Positions 4,877 through 10,715 of a stretch of 10,715 nt of DNA are shown here, in pieces. Below the pieces are notes generated by a model that made no database searches, was not told where the DNA came from, and saw nothing but the letters and a program-made list of their open reading frames with translations. Origin of the DNA: Candidatus Hecatellales archaeon (GTDB taxonomy: Archaea; Thermoproteota; Bathyarchaeia; Hecatellales; Hecatellaceae). The DNA lies in contig QMXU01000026.1 in assembly GCA_003662305.1 (NCBI GenBank), positions 1-10,715 on the forward strand. The letters run 5' to 3'. Each line of letters starts with the position of its first letter. The first letter of the stretch is position 1. The position numbers and the translations under genes are program-made.

Positions 4877-6063
4877 ATCTCAATCTTCCTAAGCTGGGAT
4901 AAAACGTACTGGCGTATTTCTGGTGGCTTAGGAAGTTTCCCAGCCAGTTTCCCCTTCACTATTAAAGGCTTAAGCATGCTCCTCATTTTTCCTCCGCATT
5001 TGGGGCAGGAGGGCTGGGGTTTCCCTGCTGGAAGCACCAGGTCAGCCATGCACTTGCTGCACCTCCAAAGGTTTTTCCTTCCAGCCAGTTTCCCCCTCTT
5101 CGACAGGGGGTTCCCTTCAACCTCAACGATGTCGAGGGCGAAGTCTACGGTTGGAGCGTTGCTCAGGCTTGTTCCAACCCCGAAGCCTTCAACTCCAGCC
5201 TCAACAAGCTCGGGAATTCTGTCTTCCCGTATTCCTCCTGAAACGAAGATTTTCACGTGTCTGTACCCTCTCAGGTCAAGTTCCCAGCGGACCTCCCTGA
5301 CTATCTCGGCGAAGTTGCCTCTCCTAGAGGCTGGAGTGTCAAGTCTCACCCCTGAAAGCTTTCTCCCCAAAGCCTCAGCCGCCTTCAACGCTTCAACCTT
5401 CTCGTCGAGCAAAGTATCCACCAAGGCGATTCGAGAAGCCCCCGGCTCAACCGTTTTGTCGAAAGCCTTCACAGCTGAAGCAACATCGCCAAGCAAAATT
5501 ACCAGTGCGTGAGGCATGGTTCCAGTAGGCTTTTCACCTATAAGCCTGGCTCCCACAAGGCATGATACAGCGTCGAATCCTCCTATGTAGGCAGCCCTGT
5601 CAATCATTGGGGCTATAGCCGGATGCATACGCCTGATGCCGAAGGATACGAGGAGGCTTTTCCCCGCCAGCTTCCTAACCCTCGCAGCCTTCGTAGCGAT
5701 TCCTGAAGCCTGACATAGGAAGCCCAGCATAGGCGTCTCCAAGAGGCAGTAGTCATAGTAGGCTCCCTCAACCACCATCACAGGCATTCTAACCCTTCGA
5801 CTGTCGAAGGCTTGGAAGATGGTTCCCTCTGGGAGGCTGTAAACGTTTACGGGATGCCCTTCGAAAAGCCTTGCCACCTCTTCAACTCCGCAGAGGACAG
5901 CCCACTTCCATCCTTCCGGCAGGTCGCTGGCTGTCACCTCAGCTAGGGTATGCTTCCGGTCTAATCCTTCCTTCTTCAAAATCTTCTTTGTACGTACGAA
6001 GTATATGTCGGTGGTTTTCCCATCCAGTATTTCTTTTTCCGAAGCTATGTGAAGCCGAGGCAA
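4873..6063 (-). CDS. pncB: Nicotinate phosphoribosyltransferase with C-terminal zinc-knuckle domain
   Basis: 396 residues, typical of the archaeal family. It makes nicotinate mononucleotide from nicotinate and phosphoribosyl pyrophosphate, the first step of NAD salvage. Motifs are TTDIYF (17-22), SFGIRRMHP (140-148), GTMPHA (181-186) with the probable catalytic His185, LVDTLLDE (214-221), RLDTP (240-244), VSGGI (274-278) and GVGTSL (295-300), placing it in the type II phosphoribosyltransferase fold. A C-terminal four-cysteine cluster (Cys335, Cys338, Cys353, Cys356) matches the zinc-knuckle domain known in the Thermoplasma acidophilum enzyme. The start is TTG; upstream, reversed CCATAAATAA at about 6096-6105 is a likely TATA box. 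It is transcribed alone and convergently with tfs, with a four-base overlap of the two stop codons. Related nicotinamide-using enzymes are unlikely given the archaeal motif set. Confidence 0.92.
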   Translation of the reverse strand: MPRLHIASEKEILDGKTTDIYFVRTKKILKKEGLDRKHTLAEVTASDLPEGWKWAVLCGVEEVARLFEGHPVNVYSLPEGTIFQAFDSRRVRMPVMVVEGAYYDYCLLETPMLGFLCQASGIATKAARVRKLAGKSLLVSFGIRRMHPAIAPMIDRAAYIGGFDAVSCLVGARLIGEKPTGTMPHALVILLGDVASAVKAFDKTVEPGASRIALVDTLLDEKVEALKAAEALGRKLSGVRLDTPASRRGNFAEIVREVRWELDLRGYRHVKIFVSGGIREDRIPELVEAGVEGFGVGTSLSNAPTVDFALDIVEVEGNPLSKRGKLAGRKNLWRCSKCMADLVLPAGKPQPSCPKCGGKMRSMLKPLIVKGKLAGKLPKPPEIRQYVLSQLRKIEI

Positions 6064-6095
6064 AGCTATCCCATCCCAGTTTATTCCGAGACTCC

Positions 6096-6105
6096 TTATT
6101 TATGG
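6096..6105 (-). promoter_or_regulatory. Candidate TATA box of the nicotinate phosphoribosyltransferase gene
   Basis: The minus strand reads CCATAAATAA here, about 33-42 bases before the TTG start. Transcription would begin about 10 bases or less before the start codon, so the mRNA would have almost no leader. No good Shine-Dalgarno sequence is present. Confidence 0.4.
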
Positions 6106-6164
6106 TTTCCCAGTAAACGCATTTAACATATTCTGGAGGCTTCATCTTCAAAGGTTTTTCTCCC

Positions 6165-6178
6165 GTTTAAAGTTTAAA
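6165..6178 (+). promoter_or_regulatory. Tandem TATA-like heptamer upstream of the membrane protein gene
   Basis: GTTTAAA is present twice in direct tandem (6165-6171 and 6172-6178), 37-50 bases before the ATG at 6215. Either copy could serve as TATA box, with a transcription start near 6195-6205 and a short leader. The gap from 6064 to 6214 holds this, the opposing TATA box, and no other clear element. Confidence 0.45.
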
Positions 6179-6214
6179 TGTCCAGCCATTGAAGGGTTAT
6201 AATCGTGTTCGGCC

Positions 6215-6655
6215 ATGACCGGAAAAACAGAAGCTTCCAAGAAAGATGTGAACAGGGCGGTAAGCTGGGCTCGTTATACGGTTGCCATAAACTTAGCTCT
6301 CCTAGCAGCCGGAGCCCTGTTAGCCAAGACGTTTCACGCCATACTTATCTTAGTGGTTGCAGGTGTAGGACTGGTCTCCTTCTTCGGGGTTTTAATTATA
6401 GCCAGTTTCCTGTCAGAGGAGCCAAACCTCAATAAAGGAGAAATGCGTAAGGCATTGACTTCAAGCCTTATCCTGTCGTTTTTAACTCTCATGTCGGTAG
6501 TAGCCTTCGTGGAGGTATCCTCTATGGACACTGCTAAAACGCTTATCGAAACCTTCAAATGGATAGTCATAACCATCATAGCCTTTTACTTCGGCACCAG
6601 AACCATCAAGGAAGCCAGAGAAGCCATAAACAGGAAAAGCCAGACTGCAAAATAA
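6215..6655 (+). CDS. Four-helix integral membrane protein of unknown function
   Basis: 146 residues and one of the few ATG starts in the window. A charged, lysine-rich N terminus (MTGKTEASKKDVNRA) precedes four hydrophobic segments at about 18-37, 42-66, 82-102 and 112-128. A short polar loop with SEEPNLNKGEMRKA joins helices 2 and 3. The end of helix 4 reads IIAFYFGTRTIKEA, and a FYFGxR motif at that point is common in small archaeal and bacterial membrane proteins of unknown role. The positive N and C termini suggest both face the cytoplasm. There is no enzyme motif and no signal peptide. A short near-leaderless mRNA is predicted. It is followed 57 bases later by the nitroreductase gene, which has its own promoter, so a functional link is not shown. 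Confidence 0.8.
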   Translation: MTGKTEASKKDVNRAVSWARYTVAINLALLAAGALLAKTFHAILILVVAGVGLVSFFGVLIIASFLSEEPNLNKGEMRKALTSSLILSFLTLMSVVAFVEVSSMDTAKTLIETFKWIVITIIAFYFGTRTIKEAREAINRKSQTAK

Positions 6656-6667
6656 AAGTAATTAAAG

Positions 6668-6705
6668 TTTTAAATTCCGGCAGCCCCTACGAGTTCTAGG
6701 GGTGA
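6668..6705 (+). promoter_or_regulatory. Promoter and ribosome binding site of the nitroreductase gene
   Basis: TTTTAAATT (6668-6676) is a TATA-like box; a start of transcription near 6700 follows. GGGGTGA (6699-6705) lies six bases before the TTG at 6712 and matches the archaeal anti-Shine-Dalgarno sequence. Together they support an independent unit starting at TTG 6712. Confidence 0.5.
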
Positions 6706-6711
6706 AAAGGC

Positions 6712-7272
6712 TTGGAAGTTTTCGACGCCATCCACGGGCGGAGAAGCGTCAGAAAGTATAAGTCCGACTCGGTTCCCGAGGAGGTTTTAATGAAGGTTTT
6801 AGACGCTGGACGGTGGGCTCCCTCTTGGGCTAACAGTCAATGCTGGCGTTTCATCGTTGTAAAAGACGCGGAAACTAAAAGAAGGCTCTCCCAAACTCTT
6901 ACGCCTAGAAACCCTGCCATAGACGCCACAGCCAACGCCCCTGTGGTTTTAGCCGTCTGCGCCAAACCCGGCCTCGCAGGAATCAAGGCGGGACAGCCTG
7001 TAACGGATAAAGGAGCCTGGTGGTACATGTTCGACGTAGCCCTGGCCGTGGAAAACATGTGCCTGGCAGCCTACGCCCTAGGGCTTGGAACAGTAATAGT
7101 GGGAGCCTTCAACCATGGAGAAGCCAAACGCATCCTCAAGATTCCCGAAGACATCGAAATAGTCGCCCTAATACCGCTTGGATACCCCGCTGAAACTCCC
7201 CGGGCTACCGCAAGAAGGGAAATAGGCGAAATCACCTATGCAGACTCGTACGGTAAACCTTACAAGGGCTAA
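6712..7272 (+). CDS. Nitroreductase-family FMN-dependent oxidoreductase
   Basis: 186 residues, the standard single-domain length. The N-terminal GRRSVRKY (9-16) supplies the arginines that hold the FMN phosphate. AGRWAPSWANSQCWRF (32-47) is the helix and loop contacting the flavin, usually APSxxNxQPW in the family; here Cys44 takes the usual proline place. The central helix AVENMCLAAYALGLGT (112-127) and IPLGYPAE (154-161) are further hallmarks. Such proteins form homodimers and reduce quinones, nitro compounds or other substrates with NAD(P)H, though the physiological substrate is unknown here. No iron-sulfur or second domain is attached, so it is not a ferredoxin fusion. The start is TTG with GGGGTGA upstream. 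It is convergent with the helical protein gene 22 bases downstream. Confidence 0.92.
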   Translation: MEVFDAIHGRRSVRKYKSDSVPEEVLMKVLDAGRWAPSWANSQCWRFIVVKDAETKRRLSQTLTPRNPAIDATANAPVVLAVCAKPGLAGIKAGQPVTDKGAWWYMFDVALAVENMCLAAYALGLGTVIVGAFNHGEAKRILKIPEDIEIVALIPLGYPAETPRATARREIGEITYADSYGKPYKG

Positions 7273-7294
7273 AAGGGGGTTAGAGGCGAAGTCT

Positions 7295-7843
7295 TCAAGG
7301 CTGGCCTGGATGGTTGAACATTTTCATAAGCTGTTCATGCCTCTGCCTGATAATGGTTAGGTCTTGGATGGTGCTATGCAGGGCAAAGGCAAGGTTCCGC
7401 ACTTCAGCCTTTCCATCCTCCTCGAGGAAGCCTATGTAAACTCTTAAAACTCCTGTGACTAGGTCTACAGTTTCCATGTACTTCTTGAGGTATGGTATAA
7501 GATGTGAAAGACCTGCTTTCCCCTCGTTTATACTTTCGATAAGGCCTACGATTTCCCTCATTCCCTCCAAGGCTTCGACTGCTATCGAGCCTGCCTCCTT
7601 ATATATTTCATCTTCACCCATCCTCTTTGAGGTTGAAACACCTACGAGGCTTAAGGCTTCTCCAAGGTTTTCCGCAACCATCCTAATCCTGTTATGGGCC
7701 AAAGACGCGTGAAAGCTCAGAGGGCCTTTGGCTCTCTTCGAAAGCTTCCCAAGGGCTTCAGCCATATCTGATAGGATTTGACGGAAAACCCTGAGGGAGC
7801 GTAAAATTTGCGGTATAGGCTCCATCTGGTTGCCCTCAAGCAT
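7295..7843 (-). CDS. Unrecognised all-helical protein
   Basis: 182 residues with no family recognised. The sequence looks like four or five amphipathic helices with no long hydrophobic segment, no cysteines and no clear catalytic motif, so a soluble helical bundle is likely. The general look resembles PhoU-like, chemotaxis-type or phosphatase-associated bundles, but no signature was found to support any of them. Start: ATG at 7843 is favoured because an A/T-rich box lies 23-32 bases upstream, the spacing of a leaderless archaeal mRNA. A second ATG at 7825 (MEPIPQ) has GAGGG nine bases before it and remains possible. Codon use resembles neighbouring genes, so recent transfer is not suggested. 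It lies between the nitroreductase and glycosyltransferase genes. Confidence 0.75.
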   Translation of the reverse strand: MLEGNQMEPIPQILRSLRVFRQILSDMAEALGKLSKRAKGPLSFHASLAHNRIRMVAENLGEALSLVGVSTSKRMGEDEIYKEAGSIAVEALEGMREIVGLIESINEGKAGLSHLIPYLKKYMETVDLVTGVLRVYIGFLEEDGKAEVRNLAFALHSTIQDLTIIRQRHEQLMKMFNHPGQP

Positions 7844-7861
7844 GAAAAAGTTTACATGACG

Positions 7862-7879
7862 AGAAAATTTAAATTTTCT
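7862..7879. promoter_or_regulatory. 18-bp perfect palindrome covering the TATA region of the helical protein gene
   Basis: AGAAAATTTAAATTTTCT equals its own reverse complement. Its centre lies 27 bases before the ATG at 7843 on the minus strand, where TATA-binding protein would sit. It may simply be a strong TATA box or may also be an operator for a dimeric repressor. It lies 15 bases beyond the end of the glycosyltransferase gene in the same direction of transcription. Confidence 0.45.
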
Positions 7880-7893
7880 GCTCTAAACGTTTA

Positions 7894-9105
7894 TTATTCC
7901 TCTAGGGGAAGTTCGATTTCCCCTTCCATCTTCCGCAAGGTTTCAGCCCATAAACGTTGAAATCCAAGATATCTGCCTGCGTTTTCAAAGGCATACTTCT
8001 CGGCTTTTCTCAGAAGAACTTCCACTTCCCGGAAGGCTTTAACAAGCTGAGAGAGGCTTTTCGCATGGAAAAGCTCCTCTCTCTTCAAGCCTAGAACCGC
8101 TAGGACCCCTGTAACCAATATTTTCCCCTCTAAGTCGTCCTTAAGGAAGTAGCCTGGGAAAGGGTCTAAACGCTCATCCAGAATGCATTTTTCAAGTTTC
8201 TTTTCCAGCAGCCTGAGTTTCTCCCTCTGGTATAGGAAGCGGTAGACATCCTGCTCGAATTCACCCCAGAACCCTCTCCTCTTAGGCGGGGGGTCATGAA
8301 GTATACTCCACCGGTTGTCAAGCAGAAACTCGAAGCCGTAGAGCCTAGCGCACAGCAGGTAGTCTATGTCTTCCCCACGGGTTATCCAAGGGTCGAAGGC
8401 TACCTTTTCCATCAGCCTCCTGTGAACAGCCATGCACCCCCCGAAGGCAAAGCTGGCCGGGTTAAGTCTCCTCCGCGACTCCAGTATCTTGAAGGCTTCG
8501 TTCATGAGGGCTGCCTTATTCCAGGATAAATTCCATACGGCTTCGGTCTCCTTCAGACGGTAGCCTCTACCCTTGTAAACGTAGTAGCCGGCTACCCCTC
8601 CAACAAGCTTTCCCTTCCACTTTTTTCCAATGGACTCCAGAGGCTTCTCCAGGAATTCTCTGTCGGTGACAAGCTCGTCGTCGTCCAGCAAAACAGCCAC
8701 ATCGAATCCTGAAAGGTAGGGAAGCAGGAGGCAGAGGTTTCTAACGTTCCCGTAACCGTGCATACTCACGTAGCTGGAAAACCTGGTGAAGTCTTCCTTC
8801 TCCAGCCTCCTCTTCAGCCTCCTAAGGTCTGAAGGATAGAAAACTTTAAGGTTAAGCTTCCCTCTGAAGGGCTTAACGATTTCTCCCACACGCTTCTCCA
8901 CCCTGCCAGCCAGGCTCATCCGCGTAGGAACCGCTAGGACGAGGACTTCGAATCCCCCCTTCAGCTTGGTGAGGCTTTCCAGGCAGCGGGAGAGAGTTTC
9001 GAAGCTCTCATCCAGCACGGTTGGATGGTCGTATATGGCTTCTCCCAGCTGGGGTTTTTCAGCCCTGTCAGTCCAGTAGGTTGGAATGACTATGGCTGTC
9101 CTCAA
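7894..9105 (-). CDS. GT-A fold (GT2-like) glycosyltransferase
   Basis: 403 residues. The N-terminal RTAIVIPTYW begins a nucleotide-sugar-binding Rossmann-type domain. DDDE at 141-144, after FDVAVLL, is the metal-binding DxD motif. FGGCMAVHRR (221-230) and RGEDIDYL (243-250) are the acceptor-side and catalytic-base motifs typical of GT2-like enzymes, and ILHDPPPK (268-275) gives a histidine often used in metal binding. The C-terminal third, from about residue 280, is charged and helical (EKLRLLEKKLEKC) and may form an accessory domain. There is no membrane helix, so a cytoplasmic or membrane-associated enzyme is likely. Donor and acceptor are unknown; a compatible-solute or lipid-linked glycan role cannot be told apart. 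The start is TTG, with a TATA-like TTTTAAA about 21-27 bases upstream, suggesting a leaderless mRNA. Confidence 0.88.
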   Translation of the reverse strand: MRTAIVIPTYWTDRAEKPQLGEAIYDHPTVLDESFETLSRCLESLTKLKGGFEVLVLAVPTRMSLAGRVEKRVGEIVKPFRGKLNLKVFYPSDLRRLKRRLEKEDFTRFSSYVSMHGYGNVRNLCLLLPYLSGFDVAVLLDDDELVTDREFLEKPLESIGKKWKGKLVGGVAGYYVYKGRGYRLKETEAVWNLSWNKAALMNEAFKILESRRRLNPASFAFGGCMAVHRRLMEKVAFDPWITRGEDIDYLLCARLYGFEFLLDNRWSILHDPPPKRRGFWGEFEQDVYRFLYQREKLRLLEKKLEKCILDERLDPFPGYFLKDDLEGKILVTGVLAVLGLKREELFHAKSLSQLVKAFREVEVLLRKAEKYAFENAGRYLGFQRLWAETLRKMEGEIELPLEE

Positions 9106-9153
9106 AGGTTGAACCCCAGATAAGGTTTAAAAGGGTTCACCTTAATTAATAAA
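9105..9153. promoter_or_regulatory. Divergent promoter of the two glycosyltransferase genes with an inverted repeat
   Basis: The gap of 70 bases holds two TATA-like boxes: TTTAAAA at 9126-9132, which serves the minus-strand gene (reverse TTTTAAA), and TTAATTAATAAA at about 9142-9153 for the plus-strand gene. Each lies about 21-33 bases before its TTG start, so both mRNAs would be leaderless or nearly so. AAGGTTGAACCC (9105-9116) and GGGTTCACCTT (9133-9143) form an inverted repeat with one unpaired base and a 16-base spacer that holds the first TATA box. This could bind a shared regulator. Confidence 0.45.
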
Positions 9154-9175
9154 GCGTTTCCCGGGGCTTAGAAGC

Positions 9176-10393
9176 TTGAAAATCCTGTTTATGTGCAAGG
9201 AGCTCCCCCACGCTAAAGTTGTCGGCGGCCCCATCATAGTCTACAACCGGATTAAATATCTCTCAAGAAACCATGAAGTCCACCTTCTATCCTTCTACAA
9301 TCCTGAAGACGAAAAGTTTCTGCCGTCGCTGGAGGAGTACTGCAGCCGCATCGAGCTTGTGAGGTTTCCCCCCGCGAAAGGCTTACTGGGAGAGGTCTAC
9401 CGCTACCTTTTCTCAAGCGTCCCCAGCTACATGCTTAAGCTCTACTCGCCTGAGTTAAAGCTTAAACTTAACAGGATGGCGGAGGAGGAAAACTACGACT
9501 GTATCATCGCCGAATACTCCTTCATGGGGCAATACCTCTACCGGAACAGGGGAATACCAGGGCAGGTCGTCCGAGTCATCTCGGTTCACGAATGCTACAC
9601 GGATGCTAGGCTTAAAGTTTTCAGGGTTAAAGGTTTAAGCTGGGAAGGCTTGAAAGCCTACCTCCACTATCTGCAACTCAGAAAATACGAGTTTGAAATG
9701 TACCGTTCAGCCGACAAGGTTTTAACCCTGACGGAGGAGGACAGGGCAACCCTTCTAAGGTACGCCCCAGACTTGAAGGTGAACGTTGTACCCCACGGGG
9801 TTGACGTAGAATACTTCACGCCTGAAGGATGGAAGCCAGCTGGAAACGTGGTATGCTACCTGGGAAACTTCGGGCATGAGCCAAACGTCGACGCCGTCCT
9901 ATACTTCTACCGGGAAATCTACCCTGAGGTGAAAAGGGAGGTCCCGGATGTAAGGTTCTACGTGGTAGGCAAAGCCCCCCCACCGGAGGTTAAAGCTTTA
10001 GAGGCAGATGAAAGCGTGGTGGTAACAGGCTACGTTGACGATGTGAGGCCATACCTCCACATGAGCAAAGCCATGGCAGTTCCGGTGAGGCTTGGAGGAG
10101 GCTTCAGAGGCAAAACCTTGGAAGCACTAGCCTCAGGAGTGCCCCTAATCTCAACAAGGCTTGGAGTTGAAGGGCTTAAAGGAAGAGAAGGAGAAGACTA
10201 CTTGGTAGCCGACAGCCCTGCAGAGTTCGCCAGCAAGCTGACATCCATCCTGAAAGACGAAAAACTAGCCATCAAACTCTCAAAAAACGGGAGAAAACTT
10301 GCAGAAAAATTCTCGTGGCAGCACGGAGTTAGAAAACTGGAGAAAACCCTGCTGAAACTTGTTAAGGATAAAGCTGAAGGCTTCAAAAAATAG
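9176..10393 (+). CDS. GT-B fold (GT4-like) glycosyltransferase
   Basis: 405 residues with both halves of a GT-B enzyme. The N-terminal acceptor domain starts MKILFMCKELPHAKVVGGP, with the glycine-rich loop GGP (17-19). The C-terminal donor domain includes VVPHGVDVEYF (204-214), CYLGNFGHEPNVDAV (227-241), VTGYVDDVRPYL (283-294), and RLGGGFRGKTLEALASGVP (305-323). In this last stretch Arg311 and Lys313 would contact the nucleotide-sugar phosphates and Glu316 the ribose. The PNVDAV and GGGFRGKTLEA signatures resemble GT4 enzymes in the sugar transferase/PEP-CTERM group and in surface-polysaccharide loci. Donor and acceptor are unknown. The start is TTG, 25-33 bases from a TATA-like box. It is divergent from the GT-A enzyme and may act in the same glycan pathway. 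Its 3' end overlaps the small membrane protein gene by 11 bases. Confidence 0.92.
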   Translation: MKILFMCKELPHAKVVGGPIIVYNRIKYLSRNHEVHLLSFYNPEDEKFLPSLEEYCSRIELVRFPPAKGLLGEVYRYLFSSVPSYMLKLYSPELKLKLNRMAEEENYDCIIAEYSFMGQYLYRNRGIPGQVVRVISVHECYTDARLKVFRVKGLSWEGLKAYLHYLQLRKYEFEMYRSADKVLTLTEEDRATLLRYAPDLKVNVVPHGVDVEYFTPEGWKPAGNVVCYLGNFGHEPNVDAVLYFYREIYPEVKREVPDVRFYVVGKAPPPEVKALEADESVVVTGYVDDVRPYLHMSKAMAVPVRLGGGFRGKTLEALASGVPLISTRLGVEGLKGREGEDYLVADSPAEFASKLTSILKDEKLAIKLSKNGRKLAEKFSWQHGVRKLEKTLLKLVKDKAEGFKK

Positions 10394-10616
10394 GGGAGTG
10401 TCGGCTTCCAGCTCTCAGCCTTAGCCAAGCTTCCAACGTTAAGGCTGTGCTAGAGGCTTTTTCACCGGCTCCAGCTTTCTGAGTGTAATTATTCTCGGGC
10501 ATTACTTGGATTAGTGTAAGGGTTATGGTCCATGTGAGAACTATAACTATGGACATGGTTGTGCCTATGGTGGCCATTTCGTAAAGCATTGCTGACATGT
10601 CAACCGAGTTAGCCAT
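10383..10616 (-). CDS. Small single-helix membrane protein
   Basis: 77 residues from ATG at 10616. After a short N terminus (MANSVDMSAMLYEMATIG) there is one hydrophobic helix at about 19-38 rich in Thr, Ile and Val, then a polar tail with KAGAGEKASS and an arginine-rich end. No family is recognised. In its favour: codon use is like nearby genes, it has an ATG start with GAGG just upstream, and it fills space otherwise without a gene on either strand. Against: it is short and the last 11 bases overlap the convergent glycosyltransferase gene. It may belong with a gene ending 12 bases upstream. Confidence 0.5.
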   Translation of the reverse strand: MANSVDMSAMLYEMATIGTTMSIVIVLTWTITLTLIQVMPENNYTQKAGAGEKASSTALTLEAWLRLRAGSRHSPIF

Positions 10617-10628
10617 AGCCTCTAGCCC

Positions 10629-10715
10629 TTAACCAGTCAGCCAAAACAAAAACCTTCGGAGCCTTACAAGGCAGCAGAGCCCTACGAAATAAGCGTTGAT
10701 GGGGCGGTCCAGGCC
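10629..10715 (-). CDS. Possible C-terminal end of a gene cut by the right edge
   Basis: The minus strand is open from the edge to a TAA at 10631-10629, giving 28 residues that begin GLDRPINAYFVGLCCLVRL. The hydrophobic and then arginine-rich end would suit a membrane-anchored C terminus. It stops 12 bases before the ATG of the small membrane protein, an operon-like gap. The plus strand is also open over the same bases but without a usual start codon. Too little is present to identify it. Confidence 0.25.
   Translation of the reverse strand, partial: GLDRPINAYFVGLCCLVRLRRFLFWLTG

Noticed and set aside
4976..5512. 178-codon plus-strand frame opposite pncB
   Set aside because: It lies wholly within the well-matched phosphoribosyltransferase gene on the other strand and reads as Ser/Pro/Thr-rich shadow sequence.
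10629..10715. Plus-strand gene entering the right edge (frame containing PSEPYKAAEPYEISVDG)
   Set aside because: The frame is open and has plausible codon use but has no ATG, GTG or TTG after the preceding stop. It stays possible given CTG-type starts elsewhere, but cannot be supported here.
1..10715. CRISPR array, insertion sequence or tRNA gene
   Set aside because: No regularly spaced repeats, transposase-like product, or cloverleaf with a GTTCRANNC-type arm was found. The frequent AAGCCT hexamer is dispersed and not regularly spaced.

Overview
The window is archaeal chromosome. Large-subunit protein L10e, diphthamide synthase Dph2, exosome subunit Csl4, RNA polymerase subunit L and a TFIIS-like factor TFS occur together, which is an archaeal combination. 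Base composition is near 50% G+C. Genes are tightly packed, and most appear to start at TTG rather than ATG. The phylum cannot be fixed by eye: a TACK-type lineage is plausible but not shown.

Layout. 1-314 (minus): start of a radical SAM protein of the spore-photolyase-like group, running off the left edge. 412-4876 (plus): an information-processing cluster in the order L10e, dph2, a METTL5-like adenine methyltransferase, csl4, rpoL, an RNase III-fold protein, a DUF99/endonuclease-dU-like protein, and tfs. Gaps are short and several genes overlap or carry a GGAGG-type ribosome binding site inside the preceding gene. 4873-6063 (minus): nicotinate phosphoribosyltransferase, whose stop codon overlaps that of tfs. 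6215-6655 (plus): a four-helix membrane protein. 6712-7272 (plus): a nitroreductase-family flavoprotein. 7295-7843 (minus): an unrecognised helical protein. 7894-9105 (minus) and 9176-10393 (plus): two divergent glycosyltransferases (GT-A/GT2-like and GT4-like) sharing a short promoter region. 10383-10715 (minus): a small single-helix membrane protein and, less certainly, the tail of another gene.

How the genes fit. The plus-strand cluster joins ribosome function (L10e, modification of elongation factor 2 by Dph2, probable rRNA methylation) to transcription (RpoL, TFS) and RNA decay (Csl4). Two nuclease-fold proteins sit between rpoL and tfs, and both appear to have lost acidic residues expected at the active site. 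The rest is metabolic (NAD salvage, flavin oxidoreductase) and surface-glycan related.

Most notable for follow-up: the hexamer AAGCCT/AGGCTT is present about 75 times (about 5 expected by chance); TTG dominates as start codon; the DUF99-like gene has no ATG/GTG/TTG start at its conserved N terminus and a degraded active site; and symmetric promoter elements lie upstream of the helical protein and between the glycosyltransferases. No CRISPR array, insertion sequence, tRNA or rRNA was seen.
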